Shown here: piece after piece, positions 43,830 to 52,367 of the stretch
How the letters are laid out: every line of letters starts with the position of its first letter
Position numbering within the stretch: position 1 is the first letter of the stretch
DNA from: Lachnospiraceae bacterium OM04-12BH
GTDB lineage: Bacteria; Bacillota; Clostridia; Lachnospirales; Lachnospiraceae
Direction: 5' to 3'
Assembly (NCBI GenBank): GCA_003490145.1
Contig: QULQ01000003.1
Coordinates: 250,140-314,139 of the forward strand
Length of the DNA: 64,000 nucleotides
Notes under the pieces: model-generated
Databases searched by the model: none
What the model saw: the letters and a program-made list of their open reading frames with translations, nothing else
Told to the model about the DNA's origin: nothing
Program-made: the position numbers and the translations under genes

Positions 43830-44672
43830 TTACTTGTTCTGGTTTCTCCATTCCCGCGGAGAAACACCATAAATATTTTTAAAAGCACGGGAAAAATGAA
43901 GCTGATTTTCGTATCCGACAGCAGAGCCGACATCTGCAATGGATAAGGAAGTCAGCTTTAATAATTCCGTAGCCTTTACCATGCGGTAGTTCATAAGAAA
44001 TTCCTGCGGGGAGCGGCCGATCGAGTTACGGAAGATTTTTCCGAAATAACTCCGGTTGATGCCGCATACTGCAGCGATATCTTCAATCGAAATAGCATTC
44101 TGAAAATTCTGTTCCATATAATTGATCGCTTCTTTTATATAATAGTCACTCATGCGCCCACTGGAGATCAGCGTTGCTGACTTTGCCGACTGTAGCAGAT
44201 AATCCAAAAACAGATACAGATGCCCGATCAGATGGAAGGAGGATTCCTGCGGATGATTGACGATATAAAGCATTTCATCGGCAAGTTTTTCCCGTAATTC
44301 TTTGGAATGGGAATGATAAACGGGCGCATCTTTGCACAAATCTGTGACACTTAAAGCCTCTTTTACGCGTAAGCCGTCAAATTCGATCCACATATATTCC
44401 CATGGAAGCTGTTCATCGGCAATGTAAGTGTTGATCTGGCCGGGAAAAATCATAAACCCCTGTCCGCTTTTTACGGAATAGGTCTGTGTATCCCCTTTTG
44501 CATTGTCTGCCATGAGTGTTCCGGTTCCGGAAAGAATGTAGTGAAACAGGTAGTGGTTGCGTGTTGCAGGCCCGAATGAATGGCCGGGATCACACTGTTC
44601 ATATCCAAACTGATACATGCACAGATCGATAAAATTTTCATTTGGAAAAATATTAAAAAATGTATTGCTCAT
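43830..44672 (-). CDS. AraC-family regulator of the raffinose cluster
   Basis: A 280-residue transcription factor. The N-terminal half is a cupin-like sugar-sensing domain (YHSHSK, HYLFHYILSGTGTLM). The C-terminal 100 residues hold two helix-turn-helix units: ISIEDIAAVCGINRSYFGKI and LSIADVGSAVGYENQLHFSR, then FKNIYGVSPREWR. ATG 44672 (MSNTFFNIF) is chosen because AAGGAG lies 6 bases upstream on the minus strand. It is divergent from the sugar operon and shares a 170-base control region, so it is most likely the raffinose/melibiose-responsive activator. Confidence 0.88.
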   Translation of the reverse strand: MSNTFFNIFPNENFIDLCMYQFGYEQCDPGHSFGPATRNHYLFHYILSGTGTLMADNAKGDTQTYSVKSGQGFMIFPGQINTYIADEQLPWEYMWIEFDGLRVKEALSVTDLCKDAPVYHSHSKELREKLADEMLYIVNHPQESSFHLIGHLYLFLDYLLQSAKSATLISSGRMSDYYIKEAINYMEQNFQNAISIEDIAAVCGINRSYFGKIFRNSIGRSPQEFLMNYRMVKATELLKLTSLSIADVGSAVGYENQLHFSRAFKNIYGVSPREWRNQNK

Positions 44673-44685
44673 AAAAAACTCCTTA

Positions 44686-44742
44686 TATACCAAAATGCGA
44701 CATCAATATCTATTATAGCATAAAATATTGCATTTCGGTATA
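44686..44742. promoter_or_regulatory. Inverted repeat, probable AraC-type operator
   Basis: TATACCAAAATGC (44686-44698) and GCATTTCGGTATA (44730-44742) form an imperfect inverted repeat of 13 bases. A further AAATGC is at 44752-44757. It lies between the regulator start and the sugar-operon promoter, the expected place for binding by the adjacent AraC protein. Confidence 0.55.
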
Positions 44743-44762
44743 AAATTGAAAAAATGCAGATA

Positions 44763-44791
44763 TTTAAGGACGCATAAAGGTATGTTATAAT
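44763..44791 (+). promoter_or_regulatory. Promoter of the raffinose operon
   Basis: A consensus TATAAT at 44786-44791 with a poor -35 (TTTAAG, 44763-44768) 17 bases upstream. A weak -35 is typical of promoters that need an activator, which fits the adjacent AraC sites. Confidence 0.55.
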
Positions 44792-44841
44792 CAGATTATC
44801 AAAAAAGTAAACGGATATATTGCAAAAAAGGAGAGAGGAAT

Positions 44842-46143
44842 ATGGCAAAAAGAAATATTTTCCGCAGTGTTGCGGCGGTGCTTGCACTGGGCATGTGCAT
44901 GACGGGCCTTGCCGGATGCGGAAGTGAAAAAAGGGCAGACGGGAAAACAGAAATCGAAGTGGTTTCCTACAAACCAGAAGCAGTTAAGGCATTTGAAAAA
45001 ATTGAAAAGCGGTTCAATGAAACACATGATGACATTCATTTGACGATTTCATCTCCAAATGAAGCAATGACCATTTTAAAGACACGTTTTATCCGGGAGG
45101 ATTATCCGGATATCATTGCAATCGGAGGAGACATCAACTATTCCAACTTTTTAGATGCAGATCTGTTTGATGATATTTCCGATCTGGATGAAGTCCAGAC
45201 GGTCAAGCAGGCATATCTGGATATGGATAAGGAACTGGAGTTTATTCCAAAGGATGGCACGTATGCACTTCCATATGTGGCAAACGCGGCAGGAATTTTA
45301 TATAACAAAGATCTGTTTGAGGAAAATGGCTGGAAAGTTCCGACCACCTGGCAGGAATTTACCACACTGTGTGATGAAATAAAACAGAGCGGAACACTTC
45401 CGCTGTATCTGGGATTTAAAGATACCTGGACCTGTCTGGCTCCGTGGAATGCGCTGGCAGTCGGACTTACCGATTCGGATACCTGCAATCAGGTAAATAT
45501 GGGAAATACCACATTTTCCGATTCGTATGGACCGGTAGCGGAAAAGATGCGTGCGCTTTTGGATTACGCCGAAAAAAATCCGTATGCATACGGTTATAAC
45601 GATGCCTGTACAGCATTTGCACGCGGGGAATCTGCCATGTATCCGATCGGAAGTTATGCGATCCCGCAGATCAAATCGGTCAATCCGGATATGAATATCG
45701 GCTCTTTTACATTTCCTGCAAATGATGAGGAATCAGACAATGTATTAAATTCAGGAATTGATTTACAGTTTTCTGTGATGAAAGCATGCAAAAACAAAGA
45801 AGCAGCATATGAAGTTTTAAAATATCTGTATGACGATGAAACCATTCAGATTTATCTGGATGATCAGGGCGGAATTGCCTGCAAGGATGGGGATTTCGCA
45901 ATTCCGGAAACACTCGAGGATATGCGTCCTTACATTGTAAACAACCGCATGGCAGATTATCAGGATCACCATTATCCGAGTGAGATGAGTGTGGATGCCA
46001 TGATCCAGACGTTCCTGCTGGATACAAGCGATAATGCACAGGAAAAGTTTTTGAAAAAATTTGATTCCGACTGGAAACGCTACAACCGGGATCTGATTCG
46101 GAAAGTACAGGATTATCAGAAAGAACAGGAGGATGCACAATGA
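44842..46143 (+). CDS. Sugar-binding lipoprotein of a raffinose-type ABC importer
   Basis: A 433-residue extracellular solute-binding protein of family 1 (carbohydrate type). The signal peptide ends in lipobox LAGC with Cys26. The mature protein has the family hallmarks IEVVSYKPEAVKAFEKIEKR, NEAMTILKTRF, GTYALPYVANAAGILYNKDL, GWKVPTTWQEF and the GESAMYPIGSYAIPQIK loop. Position ahead of two sugar permeases and AgaSK points to alpha-galactosides such as raffinose or melibiose. GGAGAGAGG precedes the ATG, and its end overlaps the next gene by 4 bases. Confidence 0.9.
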   Translation: MAKRNIFRSVAAVLALGMCMTGLAGCGSEKRADGKTEIEVVSYKPEAVKAFEKIEKRFNETHDDIHLTISSPNEAMTILKTRFIREDYPDIIAIGGDINYSNFLDADLFDDISDLDEVQTVKQAYLDMDKELEFIPKDGTYALPYVANAAGILYNKDLFEENGWKVPTTWQEFTTLCDEIKQSGTLPLYLGFKDTWTCLAPWNALAVGLTDSDTCNQVNMGNTTFSDSYGPVAEKMRALLDYAEKNPYAYGYNDACTAFARGESAMYPIGSYAIPQIKSVNPDMNIGSFTFPANDEESDNVLNSGIDLQFSVMKACKNKEAAYEVLKYLYDDETIQIYLDDQGGIACKDGDFAIPETLEDMRPYIVNNRMADYQDHHYPSEMSVDAMIQTFLLDTSDNAQEKFLKKFDSDWKRYNRDLIRKVQDYQKEQEDAQ

Positions 46144-47015
46144 AAAAGAAAATGTCAAACAGGGACAAAACATTCTGGGCGGTTATCATACCGGTTGTAA
46201 TCTTATTTTTTGCATTCAATACACTTCCAATGATCAAAGGTGTGATTTACAGTTTTACCAATTATAAAGGATACGGAACTTACGATTATGTCGGGTTCCG
46301 GAACTATGCAGATCTGTTTACGGATTCCCGAGTGGGAAAAAGCTATTTGTTTACGTTTAAGTATGCACTGGCAGGAACGATACTGGTAAATGTGCTAAGT
46401 CTGATCATGGCAGTTGGATTAAACAGTGCAATCCGTTTTAAAAGCGCACTGCGCGGTATTTATTTTGTACCGAATATTTTAGGCGGACTTGTCATCGGTT
46501 ATATTTTCAGCTTTATTTTTACTTACATTCTCCCAACTATGGGAAATGTGTTCCACATTGGATTTTTGCAGAACAGTATTCTTGCAAGTGAAAAATATGC
46601 GTGGATCGGAGTGCTGATCGTCGGCGTATGGCAGGCAGTTGCCATGAATACCATCATCTATATTTCCGGTCTGCAGACTGTACCGGAGGAAGTCTACGAG
46701 GCGAGCATGCTTGACGGAGCCAGTAAATGGAAGCAGTTCTGGAAAGTAACATTTCCACTGGTGATGCCGTTTGTGACGATCAATCTGGTACTGAGCACAA
46801 AGAATTTCCTCATGGTATTCGACCAGATCATGTCATTGACCAAGGGAGGTCCGGCACAGAGCACCGAATCCATCTCTTACCTGATTTATAAAAATGGTAT
46901 GGATGGCGGACAGTTTGGATTCCAGAGTGCAAATGCAGTCATTTTCTTTATTGTGATCGTGGCGATTTCACTTTTCCAGATGACAGTCATGAATAAGAAG
47001 GAGGAGCAGTTATGA
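46140..47015 (+). CDS. Sugar ABC transporter permease 1 (MsmF/UgpA type)
   Basis: A 291-residue membrane protein with six spans; the first starts at about residue 13. The cytoplasmic EAA loop EEVYEASMLDGASKW is near residue 190 and is where the ATPase docks. Overlap of four bases with both neighbours shows strict co-translation with the binding protein and second permease. Together they form a CUT1-type importer. No ATPase gene is in this operon. Confidence 0.92.
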   Translation: MKKKMSNRDKTFWAVIIPVVILFFAFNTLPMIKGVIYSFTNYKGYGTYDYVGFRNYADLFTDSRVGKSYLFTFKYALAGTILVNVLSLIMAVGLNSAIRFKSALRGIYFVPNILGGLVIGYIFSFIFTYILPTMGNVFHIGFLQNSILASEKYAWIGVLIVGVWQAVAMNTIIYISGLQTVPEEVYEASMLDGASKWKQFWKVTFPLVMPFVTINLVLSTKNFLMVFDQIMSLTKGGPAQSTESISYLIYKNGMDGGQFGFQSANAVIFFIVIVAISLFQMTVMNKKEEQL

Positions 47016-47854
47016 TGAAAGAAAAACAGAAAACAAACTGGGTACTTACGATTGTTCTGATTTTGGGGACGGTTACCGTATTTTTTCCGCTGTATATGGC
47101 AGTGATCATTGCGTTTAAGAAACCGAGTGAGATGACAAACGATGTAGCGGGTGCACTTTCTTTCCCAAAACAGTGGAGTTTTGAAAATTTCTGTCAGGCA
47201 ATGGAAGTGACCGATTTCTGGCACTCTCTTGGAAACAGTTTACTGATCACTCTGGCAACGATCGTACTGGCAATTCTGATCCACTCGATTGCAGGCTACG
47301 TGATCGGACGCGGCATGGCAAGAAGAAAAAGTTTCCGATTTATCTATCTGTATATTGTCAGCGGAATGTTTGTTCCGTTTTCCATTTTAATGATGCCTCT
47401 GGTAAAGCAGACAGCACAGATGGGACTTGGAAACCGTGCCGGTGTCATCGTGTTGTATCTGGTATTTTATATGCCAATGAATGTCCTGCTTTACAGTGGA
47501 TATTTAAAAAATATTCCAGAAGCACTCGAAGAAGCAGCAGATATTGATGGGGCAAGCACCTGGACGACTTACTGGAAAGTGGTATTCCCGATGATGAAAC
47601 CGATGCATGCGACGGTTGCGATCCTGACAGCCCTTGGAACCTGGAACGATGTTATGACACCACTTGTAATCATGTCTGGAACCGGACAGAATACGCTGCC
47701 GCTTGCACAGCTTAATTTCCAGACACAGTTTGGAACCAACTACAATCTGGCGTTTGCCTCCTATATTCTGGCGCTGATCCCGATCCTGATCTTTTATGTG
47801 ATCTGCCAGAAACAGATTTTAAATGGTGTGGCAAACGGTGCAGTCAAAGGATAA
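47012..47854 (+). CDS. Sugar ABC transporter permease 2 (MsmG/UgpE type)
   Basis: A 280-residue membrane permease that partners the preceding one. Six spans are visible and the EAA loop reads EALEEAADIDGASTW near residue 172. The FPLYMAVIIAFKKPSEM start after the first span is typical of CUT1 second permeases. GGAGGAGC lies ahead of the ATG. AgaSK follows after 21 bases. Confidence 0.92.
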   Translation: MMKEKQKTNWVLTIVLILGTVTVFFPLYMAVIIAFKKPSEMTNDVAGALSFPKQWSFENFCQAMEVTDFWHSLGNSLLITLATIVLAILIHSIAGYVIGRGMARRKSFRFIYLYIVSGMFVPFSILMMPLVKQTAQMGLGNRAGVIVLYLVFYMPMNVLLYSGYLKNIPEALEEAADIDGASTWTTYWKVVFPMMKPMHATVAILTALGTWNDVMTPLVIMSGTGQNTLPLAQLNFQTQFGTNYNLAFASYILALIPILIFYVICQKQILNGVANGAVKG

Positions 47855-47875
47855 AGAATAAACGAGGTGACTTCT

Positions 47876-50683
47876 ATGGCAATTATATACAATCCAAATA
47901 AAAAAATATTTACCCTGCATACAGCGCATACAACTTATCAGATGCAGGTTGATCCACTGGGATATCTGCTGCATTTGTACTACGGAGAAAAAACAAACAG
48001 TTCCATGGACTATGTCCTAACCTATGCAGACCGCGGATTTTCCGGAAATCCTTATGCAGCCGGTATGGACCGCACCTATTCGCTGGATGCACTGCCACAG
48101 GAGTATCCGTCCCTTGGCACCGGAGATTACCGCAATATTGCACTGAATATCAAAAATGAAAAAGGGGTGGAAAGTGCAGATCTGCTTTTTAAAAGCTATG
48201 AAATCCGAAACGGTAAATACCGGTTGCAGGGACTTCCGGCTGTTCTTGCAGACGAAAAGGAAGCGCAGACACTGGAAATTGTCCTTGCAGATGAAAACGC
48301 ACAGGTTGAAGTACATCTGCTGTACGGTGTTTTGGAAGAAAACGATGTCATTACAAGAAGTGTCCGGATTAAAAATACAGGAACCGGGCAGATTACGATC
48401 GAAAAGGCAGCGGCAGCCTGTCTGGATTTTGTACAGGGAGATTTTGATGTCCTGCGGTTTTATGGAAAACATGCCATGGAGCGCAATCTGGAGCGTACGC
48501 CGCTGGGACATGGAACCATTGCGTTTGGCAGTCGCAGGGGAACATCCAGCCATCAGTATAATCCTGCCGTGATTCTGGCAGAAAAAGGGACAACGGAGAC
48601 CGCAGGCAGCTGCTATGGAATGCTGTTTGTATACAGCGGCAATTTCTCCTGTGAGGTGGAAAAAGACCAGTTCAACCAGACGCGCCTGCTTCTTGGATTA
48701 AATGAAGAACTGTTTTCCTATCCGCTTGCGTCGGGAGAAACCTTTACGGTGCCGGAAGTTATTTTATCTTATTCGGCAGAGGGATTGTCGGCATTGTCGC
48801 AGCAGTATCATAACTGCATCCGCAACCATGTGTGCCGCAGCAAATATGTCCATATGCAGCGCCCGGTACTGATCAACAGCTGGGAGGCAGCCTATTTTGA
48901 TTTTACGGGAGATACGATCGTGGATCTGGCAAAAGAAGCCGCTTCCCTTGGAATTGATATGGTAGTGATGGATGACGGCTGGTTCGGAAAAAGAAATGAC
49001 GACAATTCTTCCCTGGGGGACTGGCAGGTCAATGAAACGAAACTGGGAGGCAGTCTGGCAGAGCTTATTACCCGTGTGCATCAGCAGGGTGTGAAATTTG
49101 GCATCTGGATTGAGCCGGAGATGATCAATGAAGACAGTGACCTTTACCGGGCACATCCGGACTGGGCAATTCAGATTCCGGGGAAAAAGCCGGTGCGCTC
49201 GAGAAACCAGTTACTGCTTGATTTTTCCAGAAAAGAAGTGCGCGACTGTGTATTTGACCAGATCTGTGCCGTGCTCGATCAGGGAAAAATTGACTATGTC
49301 AAGTGGGATATGAACCGCAGCATGGCAGATGTCTATGCCGGAAATCTTTCCTATGATTACGTGCTTGGTGTCTATGATTTTATGGAGCGCCTGTGCAGCC
49401 GGTATCCGGATCTTCTGCTGGAGGGATGCAGCGGTGGCGGCGGTAGATTTGACGCGGGAATACTTTATTATTCCCCACAGATCTGGTGCAGTGACAATAC
49501 CGATGCGATCAACCGCACAAGAATCCAGTACGGAACTTCGTTTTTCTATCCGATTTCCGCGATGGGGGCGCACGTTTCGGCGGTGCCGAACCACCAGACC
49601 GGACGGGTGACAAGTTTCCACACCCGCGGAGTGACGGCGATGGCGGGAACCTTCGGTTACGAATTAAACCCAGCGCTTTTATCCGATGAGGAAAAGCAGC
49701 AGATCCGGGAGCAGATCAAAACGTATAAGAAGTACGAAACGCTCATTAACGAGGGAACCTACTGGCGGCTGTCTGATCCGTTTACAGATGAAATTGCGGC
49801 ATGGATGTCGGTATCAGAGGAACAGGATCATGCACTGGTAAGTGTGGTGCGTCTTATGGCTGAGGCAAATCAGGCGACCGTTTATGTCCGCCTGCGTGGG
49901 TTAAAACCGGATGCTGTGTATCTGGAAGAACAAAGCGGCAGACAGTATTCCGGTGCGGCACTGATGCATGCGGGAATTCCGCTTCCGCCGTTTACCGGGG
50001 AATATGAGGCGTATCAGTTTGCCTTTACCGAACTGAAAGAGGCGGGAAGATTATATGAAAAAGTGCAGAAATGGTGTGACGGGAATGCCGAAAACCGGGT
50101 GGTCATCAGCATTTACGGTGGCTCTGGTTCCGGAAAAACAACGCTTGCAACGGCATTGCAGCAGTATTTTTTAAATGACGGAACCGGATGTTATCTGCTC
50201 TCTGGCGATGATTACCCACACCGGATTCCAAAACGCAACGATGAAGAACGGATGCGTGTGTATAAAGAAGCCGGGGAAGACGGACTGCGTGGATATCTCG
50301 GGACAAAGAAAGAGATTGACTTCGACCGGATCAATGAAGTGCTTGCGGCATTTCATGAGGGAAAAGATTCGATCACGTTGCGGCATATGGGACGGGAAGA
50401 TGGCGAGATTTCATCGGAAGAAACCGATTTTTTCGGAATATCCGTATTACTTCTGGAGTGGACACACGGAGGCAGTGACGATTTACATGGTGTGGATCTG
50501 CCCGTCTTTCTGGAAAGTTCCCCGGAGGAGACAAAGGAGCGGCGCATCCGCAGAAACCGCGATGAGAATGCCGCAAGCCCGTTTATCTGCCGCGTGGTAG
50601 AACTGGAACAGGAAAAACTTGAAGTGCAGCGCAAAAATGCAGGATTAATCGTGGGAAAGGACGGAAGTGTTTATGAACAGTAA
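47876..50683 (+). CDS. agaSK: Bifunctional alpha-galactosidase / sucrose kinase (AgaSK)
   Basis: A 935-residue two-domain enzyme. Residues 1-720 are a GH36 alpha-galactosidase: nucleophile Asp478 in YVKWDMNRS, acid/base Asp540 in WCSDNTDAINR, plus DDGWFGKRNDD and EGCSGGGGRFD. Residues about 735-935 are a P-loop kinase with Walker A GGSGSGKTT (748-756) and LSGDDYPHRIPKR. This layout is the one described for AgaSK of Ruminococcus gnavus: raffinose or melibiose loses galactose, and released sucrose is phosphorylated. There is no signal peptide, so it acts inside the cell after import. ATG 47876 is 5-7 bases after GAGGTGA; the end overlaps the phosphorylase gene. Confidence 0.93.
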   Translation: MAIIYNPNKKIFTLHTAHTTYQMQVDPLGYLLHLYYGEKTNSSMDYVLTYADRGFSGNPYAAGMDRTYSLDALPQEYPSLGTGDYRNIALNIKNEKGVESADLLFKSYEIRNGKYRLQGLPAVLADEKEAQTLEIVLADENAQVEVHLLYGVLEENDVITRSVRIKNTGTGQITIEKAAAACLDFVQGDFDVLRFYGKHAMERNLERTPLGHGTIAFGSRRGTSSHQYNPAVILAEKGTTETAGSCYGMLFVYSGNFSCEVEKDQFNQTRLLLGLNEELFSYPLASGETFTVPEVILSYSAEGLSALSQQYHNCIRNHVCRSKYVHMQRPVLINSWEAAYFDFTGDTIVDLAKEAASLGIDMVVMDDGWFGKRNDDNSSLGDWQVNETKLGGSLAELITRVHQQGVKFGIWIEPEMINEDSDLYRAHPDWAIQIPGKKPVRSRNQLLLDFSRKEVRDCVFDQICAVLDQGKIDYVKWDMNRSMADVYAGNLSYDYVLGVYDFMERLCSRYPDLLLEGCSGGGGRFDAGILYYSPQIWCSDNTDAINRTRIQYGTSFFYPISAMGAHVSAVPNHQTGRVTSFHTRGVTAMAGTFGYELNPALLSDEEKQQIREQIKTYKKYETLINEGTYWRLSDPFTDEIAAWMSVSEEQDHALVSVVRLMAEANQATVYVRLRGLKPDAVYLEEQSGRQYSGAALMHAGIPLPPFTGEYEAYQFAFTELKEAGRLYEKVQKWCDGNAENRVVISIYGGSGSGKTTLATALQQYFLNDGTGCYLLSGDDYPHRIPKRNDEERMRVYKEAGEDGLRGYLGTKKEIDFDRINEVLAAFHEGKDSITLRHMGREDGEISSEETDFFGISVLLLEWTHGGSDDLHGVDLPVFLESSPEETKERRIRRNRDENAASPFICRVVELEQEKLEVQRKNAGLIVGKDGSVYEQ

Positions 50684-52151
50684 ACCGATGCTCAATGCAT
50701 ATCCAGACAGTCTTGGAGGAAATCTTGGGGATATCGTAACATTGCTGAAAACGGAGGCTTTACAGAATGTATTTTCTTCTTTTTACATTCTGCCGAGTCT
50801 GTACCATTCCGATCTCGACCGGGGATTTTCCGTGATCGACTATGACCTGAATGAGCAGCTTGCCGACCGGGAAGACCTTGACCAGTTAAAGAATATGGGA
50901 ATCGATCTGAAACTCGATTTTATTTTAAACCATGCTTCTGCACAGTCTCCGCAGTTTCGGGATCTTGTGGAAAAAGGGGAGGCTTCTGCGTACCGCGATT
51001 TTTTCATCGACTGGAACCATTTCTGGGAAGGGCATGGAACCATGACGGAGGAAGGCTATATCCAGCCGGATGAAAGCTGCCTGAAGCAGATGTTTTTCCG
51101 CAAACCCGGGCTGCCGATCCTGATGGTGGAATTTCCGGATGGAAAAAAAGTGCCGTACTGGAATACCTTTTATCAGGAAGTGCATGGCAGACAGTATCTC
51201 GGACAGATGGATGTAAACATCCAGTCACCAAAAGTGTGGGAGTTTTATCGTGAAACACTGGAAAAAATAGCCTCTTACGGCGCGGCGATTGTGCGGCTGG
51301 ATGCCTTTGCCTATGCGCCGAAGACACCGGGAAAGAAAAACTTTCTCAATGATCCGGAAACGTGGGAACTTTTACAGAAGATCCATGCGCTGGCAGAACC
51401 TTTGGGACTTACGCTTTTGCCGGAGATCCACGCAGCGTATGATGAAAAAATATATGAGACACTTGCAGAAAAAGGCTATGCAACCTATGACTTTTTCCTG
51501 CCAGGTCTGGTCATTGATGCGATCGAGAACCGGCGGGGAACGTATCTTGCGGCATGGGCGAAGGAGATTGTGGAAAAGAAGATCTCCACGGTCAACATGC
51601 TCGGCTGTCACGATGGCATCCCGCTTCTGGATTTAAAGGGGCTGCTTCCGGAAGAGGAAATCCAGTCGTTAATTGAACGGATCGTATCCCGCGGAGGCAT
51701 GGTCAAAAATTTACATGGCCAAAAGAATCTGTATTATCAGGTAAATGCTACATATTACAGTGCATTGGGTGCGTCGGACGAAAAAATGCTTCTGGCGCGT
51801 GCTATACAGATGTTTATGCCGGGCAAACCGCAGGTCTGGTATCTGGATTTGTTTGCCGGAAAAAATGACCATGAAGCGGTGCAGCGCGCGGGAGAATCTG
51901 GACATAAGGAAATCAACCGGACAAATCTTTCCACTGATCAGATCACGGAAGGGTTGAAAAAAGATGTGGTTCAAAAACAGCTTGCGTTAATCCGCATGCG
52001 AAATACCCATAAGGCATTTTCGGAAGGCGCAGAGGTAGCAATCTCCGGAGGGGAGAGGTCTCTGGAAATCCGCTGGAAATATAATAGTGCATTTGCAACA
52101 TTATATGTAAATTTTGAATCAGGAACATATACAATAGTAGAAAGCAGATAG
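50673..52151 (+). CDS. Sucrose / sucrose-6-phosphate phosphorylase (GH13_18)
   Basis: A 492-residue intracellular enzyme that cleaves sucrose or its phosphate with inorganic phosphate, yielding glucose 1-phosphate and fructose (or fructose 6-phosphate). The GH13_18 catalytic set is present: nucleophile Asp210 in IVRLDAFAY, acid/base Glu251 in LLPEIHAAYD, and the stabilising Asp in NMLGCHDGIPLLDLKG. Being directly coupled to AgaSK, which can phosphorylate sucrose, the phosphorylated disaccharide is the more likely natural substrate, as described for the R. gnavus cluster. ATG 50673 is preferred over GTG 50667 and lies within the end of agaSK. Confidence 0.88.
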   Translation: MNSKPMLNAYPDSLGGNLGDIVTLLKTEALQNVFSSFYILPSLYHSDLDRGFSVIDYDLNEQLADREDLDQLKNMGIDLKLDFILNHASAQSPQFRDLVEKGEASAYRDFFIDWNHFWEGHGTMTEEGYIQPDESCLKQMFFRKPGLPILMVEFPDGKKVPYWNTFYQEVHGRQYLGQMDVNIQSPKVWEFYRETLEKIASYGAAIVRLDAFAYAPKTPGKKNFLNDPETWELLQKIHALAEPLGLTLLPEIHAAYDEKIYETLAEKGYATYDFFLPGLVIDAIENRRGTYLAAWAKEIVEKKISTVNMLGCHDGIPLLDLKGLLPEEEIQSLIERIVSRGGMVKNLHGQKNLYYQVNATYYSALGASDEKMLLARAIQMFMPGKPQVWYLDLFAGKNDHEAVQRAGESGHKEINRTNLSTDQITEGLKKDVVQKQLALIRMRNTHKAFSEGAEVAISGGERSLEIRWKYNSAFATLYVNFESGTYTIVESR

Positions 52152-52178
52152 TTAAGTTGGGCTGTCGATTGTACATGA

Positions 52179-52367
52179 AACCTAAACTTTATAAAGGAAT
52201 ATATATCGAAAGCAGATGCGGCATTACTTGTGGGTGTCACAGCTCCAACTATTACCAAATGGGCACAGGACGGGAAGTTTAAAGTAATTGGTGCAGGACG
52301 TGTTATGAGAATTCATAGAGAAGAGTTTTTGGACTGGCTTCGAGATAGCCGGGGAAAGGAATATTAA
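52179..52367 (+). pseudogene. xis: Excisionase (Xis) without a standard start codon
   Basis: The frame after an in-frame TGA at 52176 reads KEYISKADAALLVGVTAP then a winged-helix ending FLDWLRDSRGKEY and a stop, about 60 residues, the size of an element excisionase. The expected initiator, Met before KEYISK, is ATA at 52191, and no ATG, GTG or TTG is available upstream of the homologous region. It ends one codon before the integrase ATG (TAAATG), the usual xis-int order. Confidence 0.65.
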
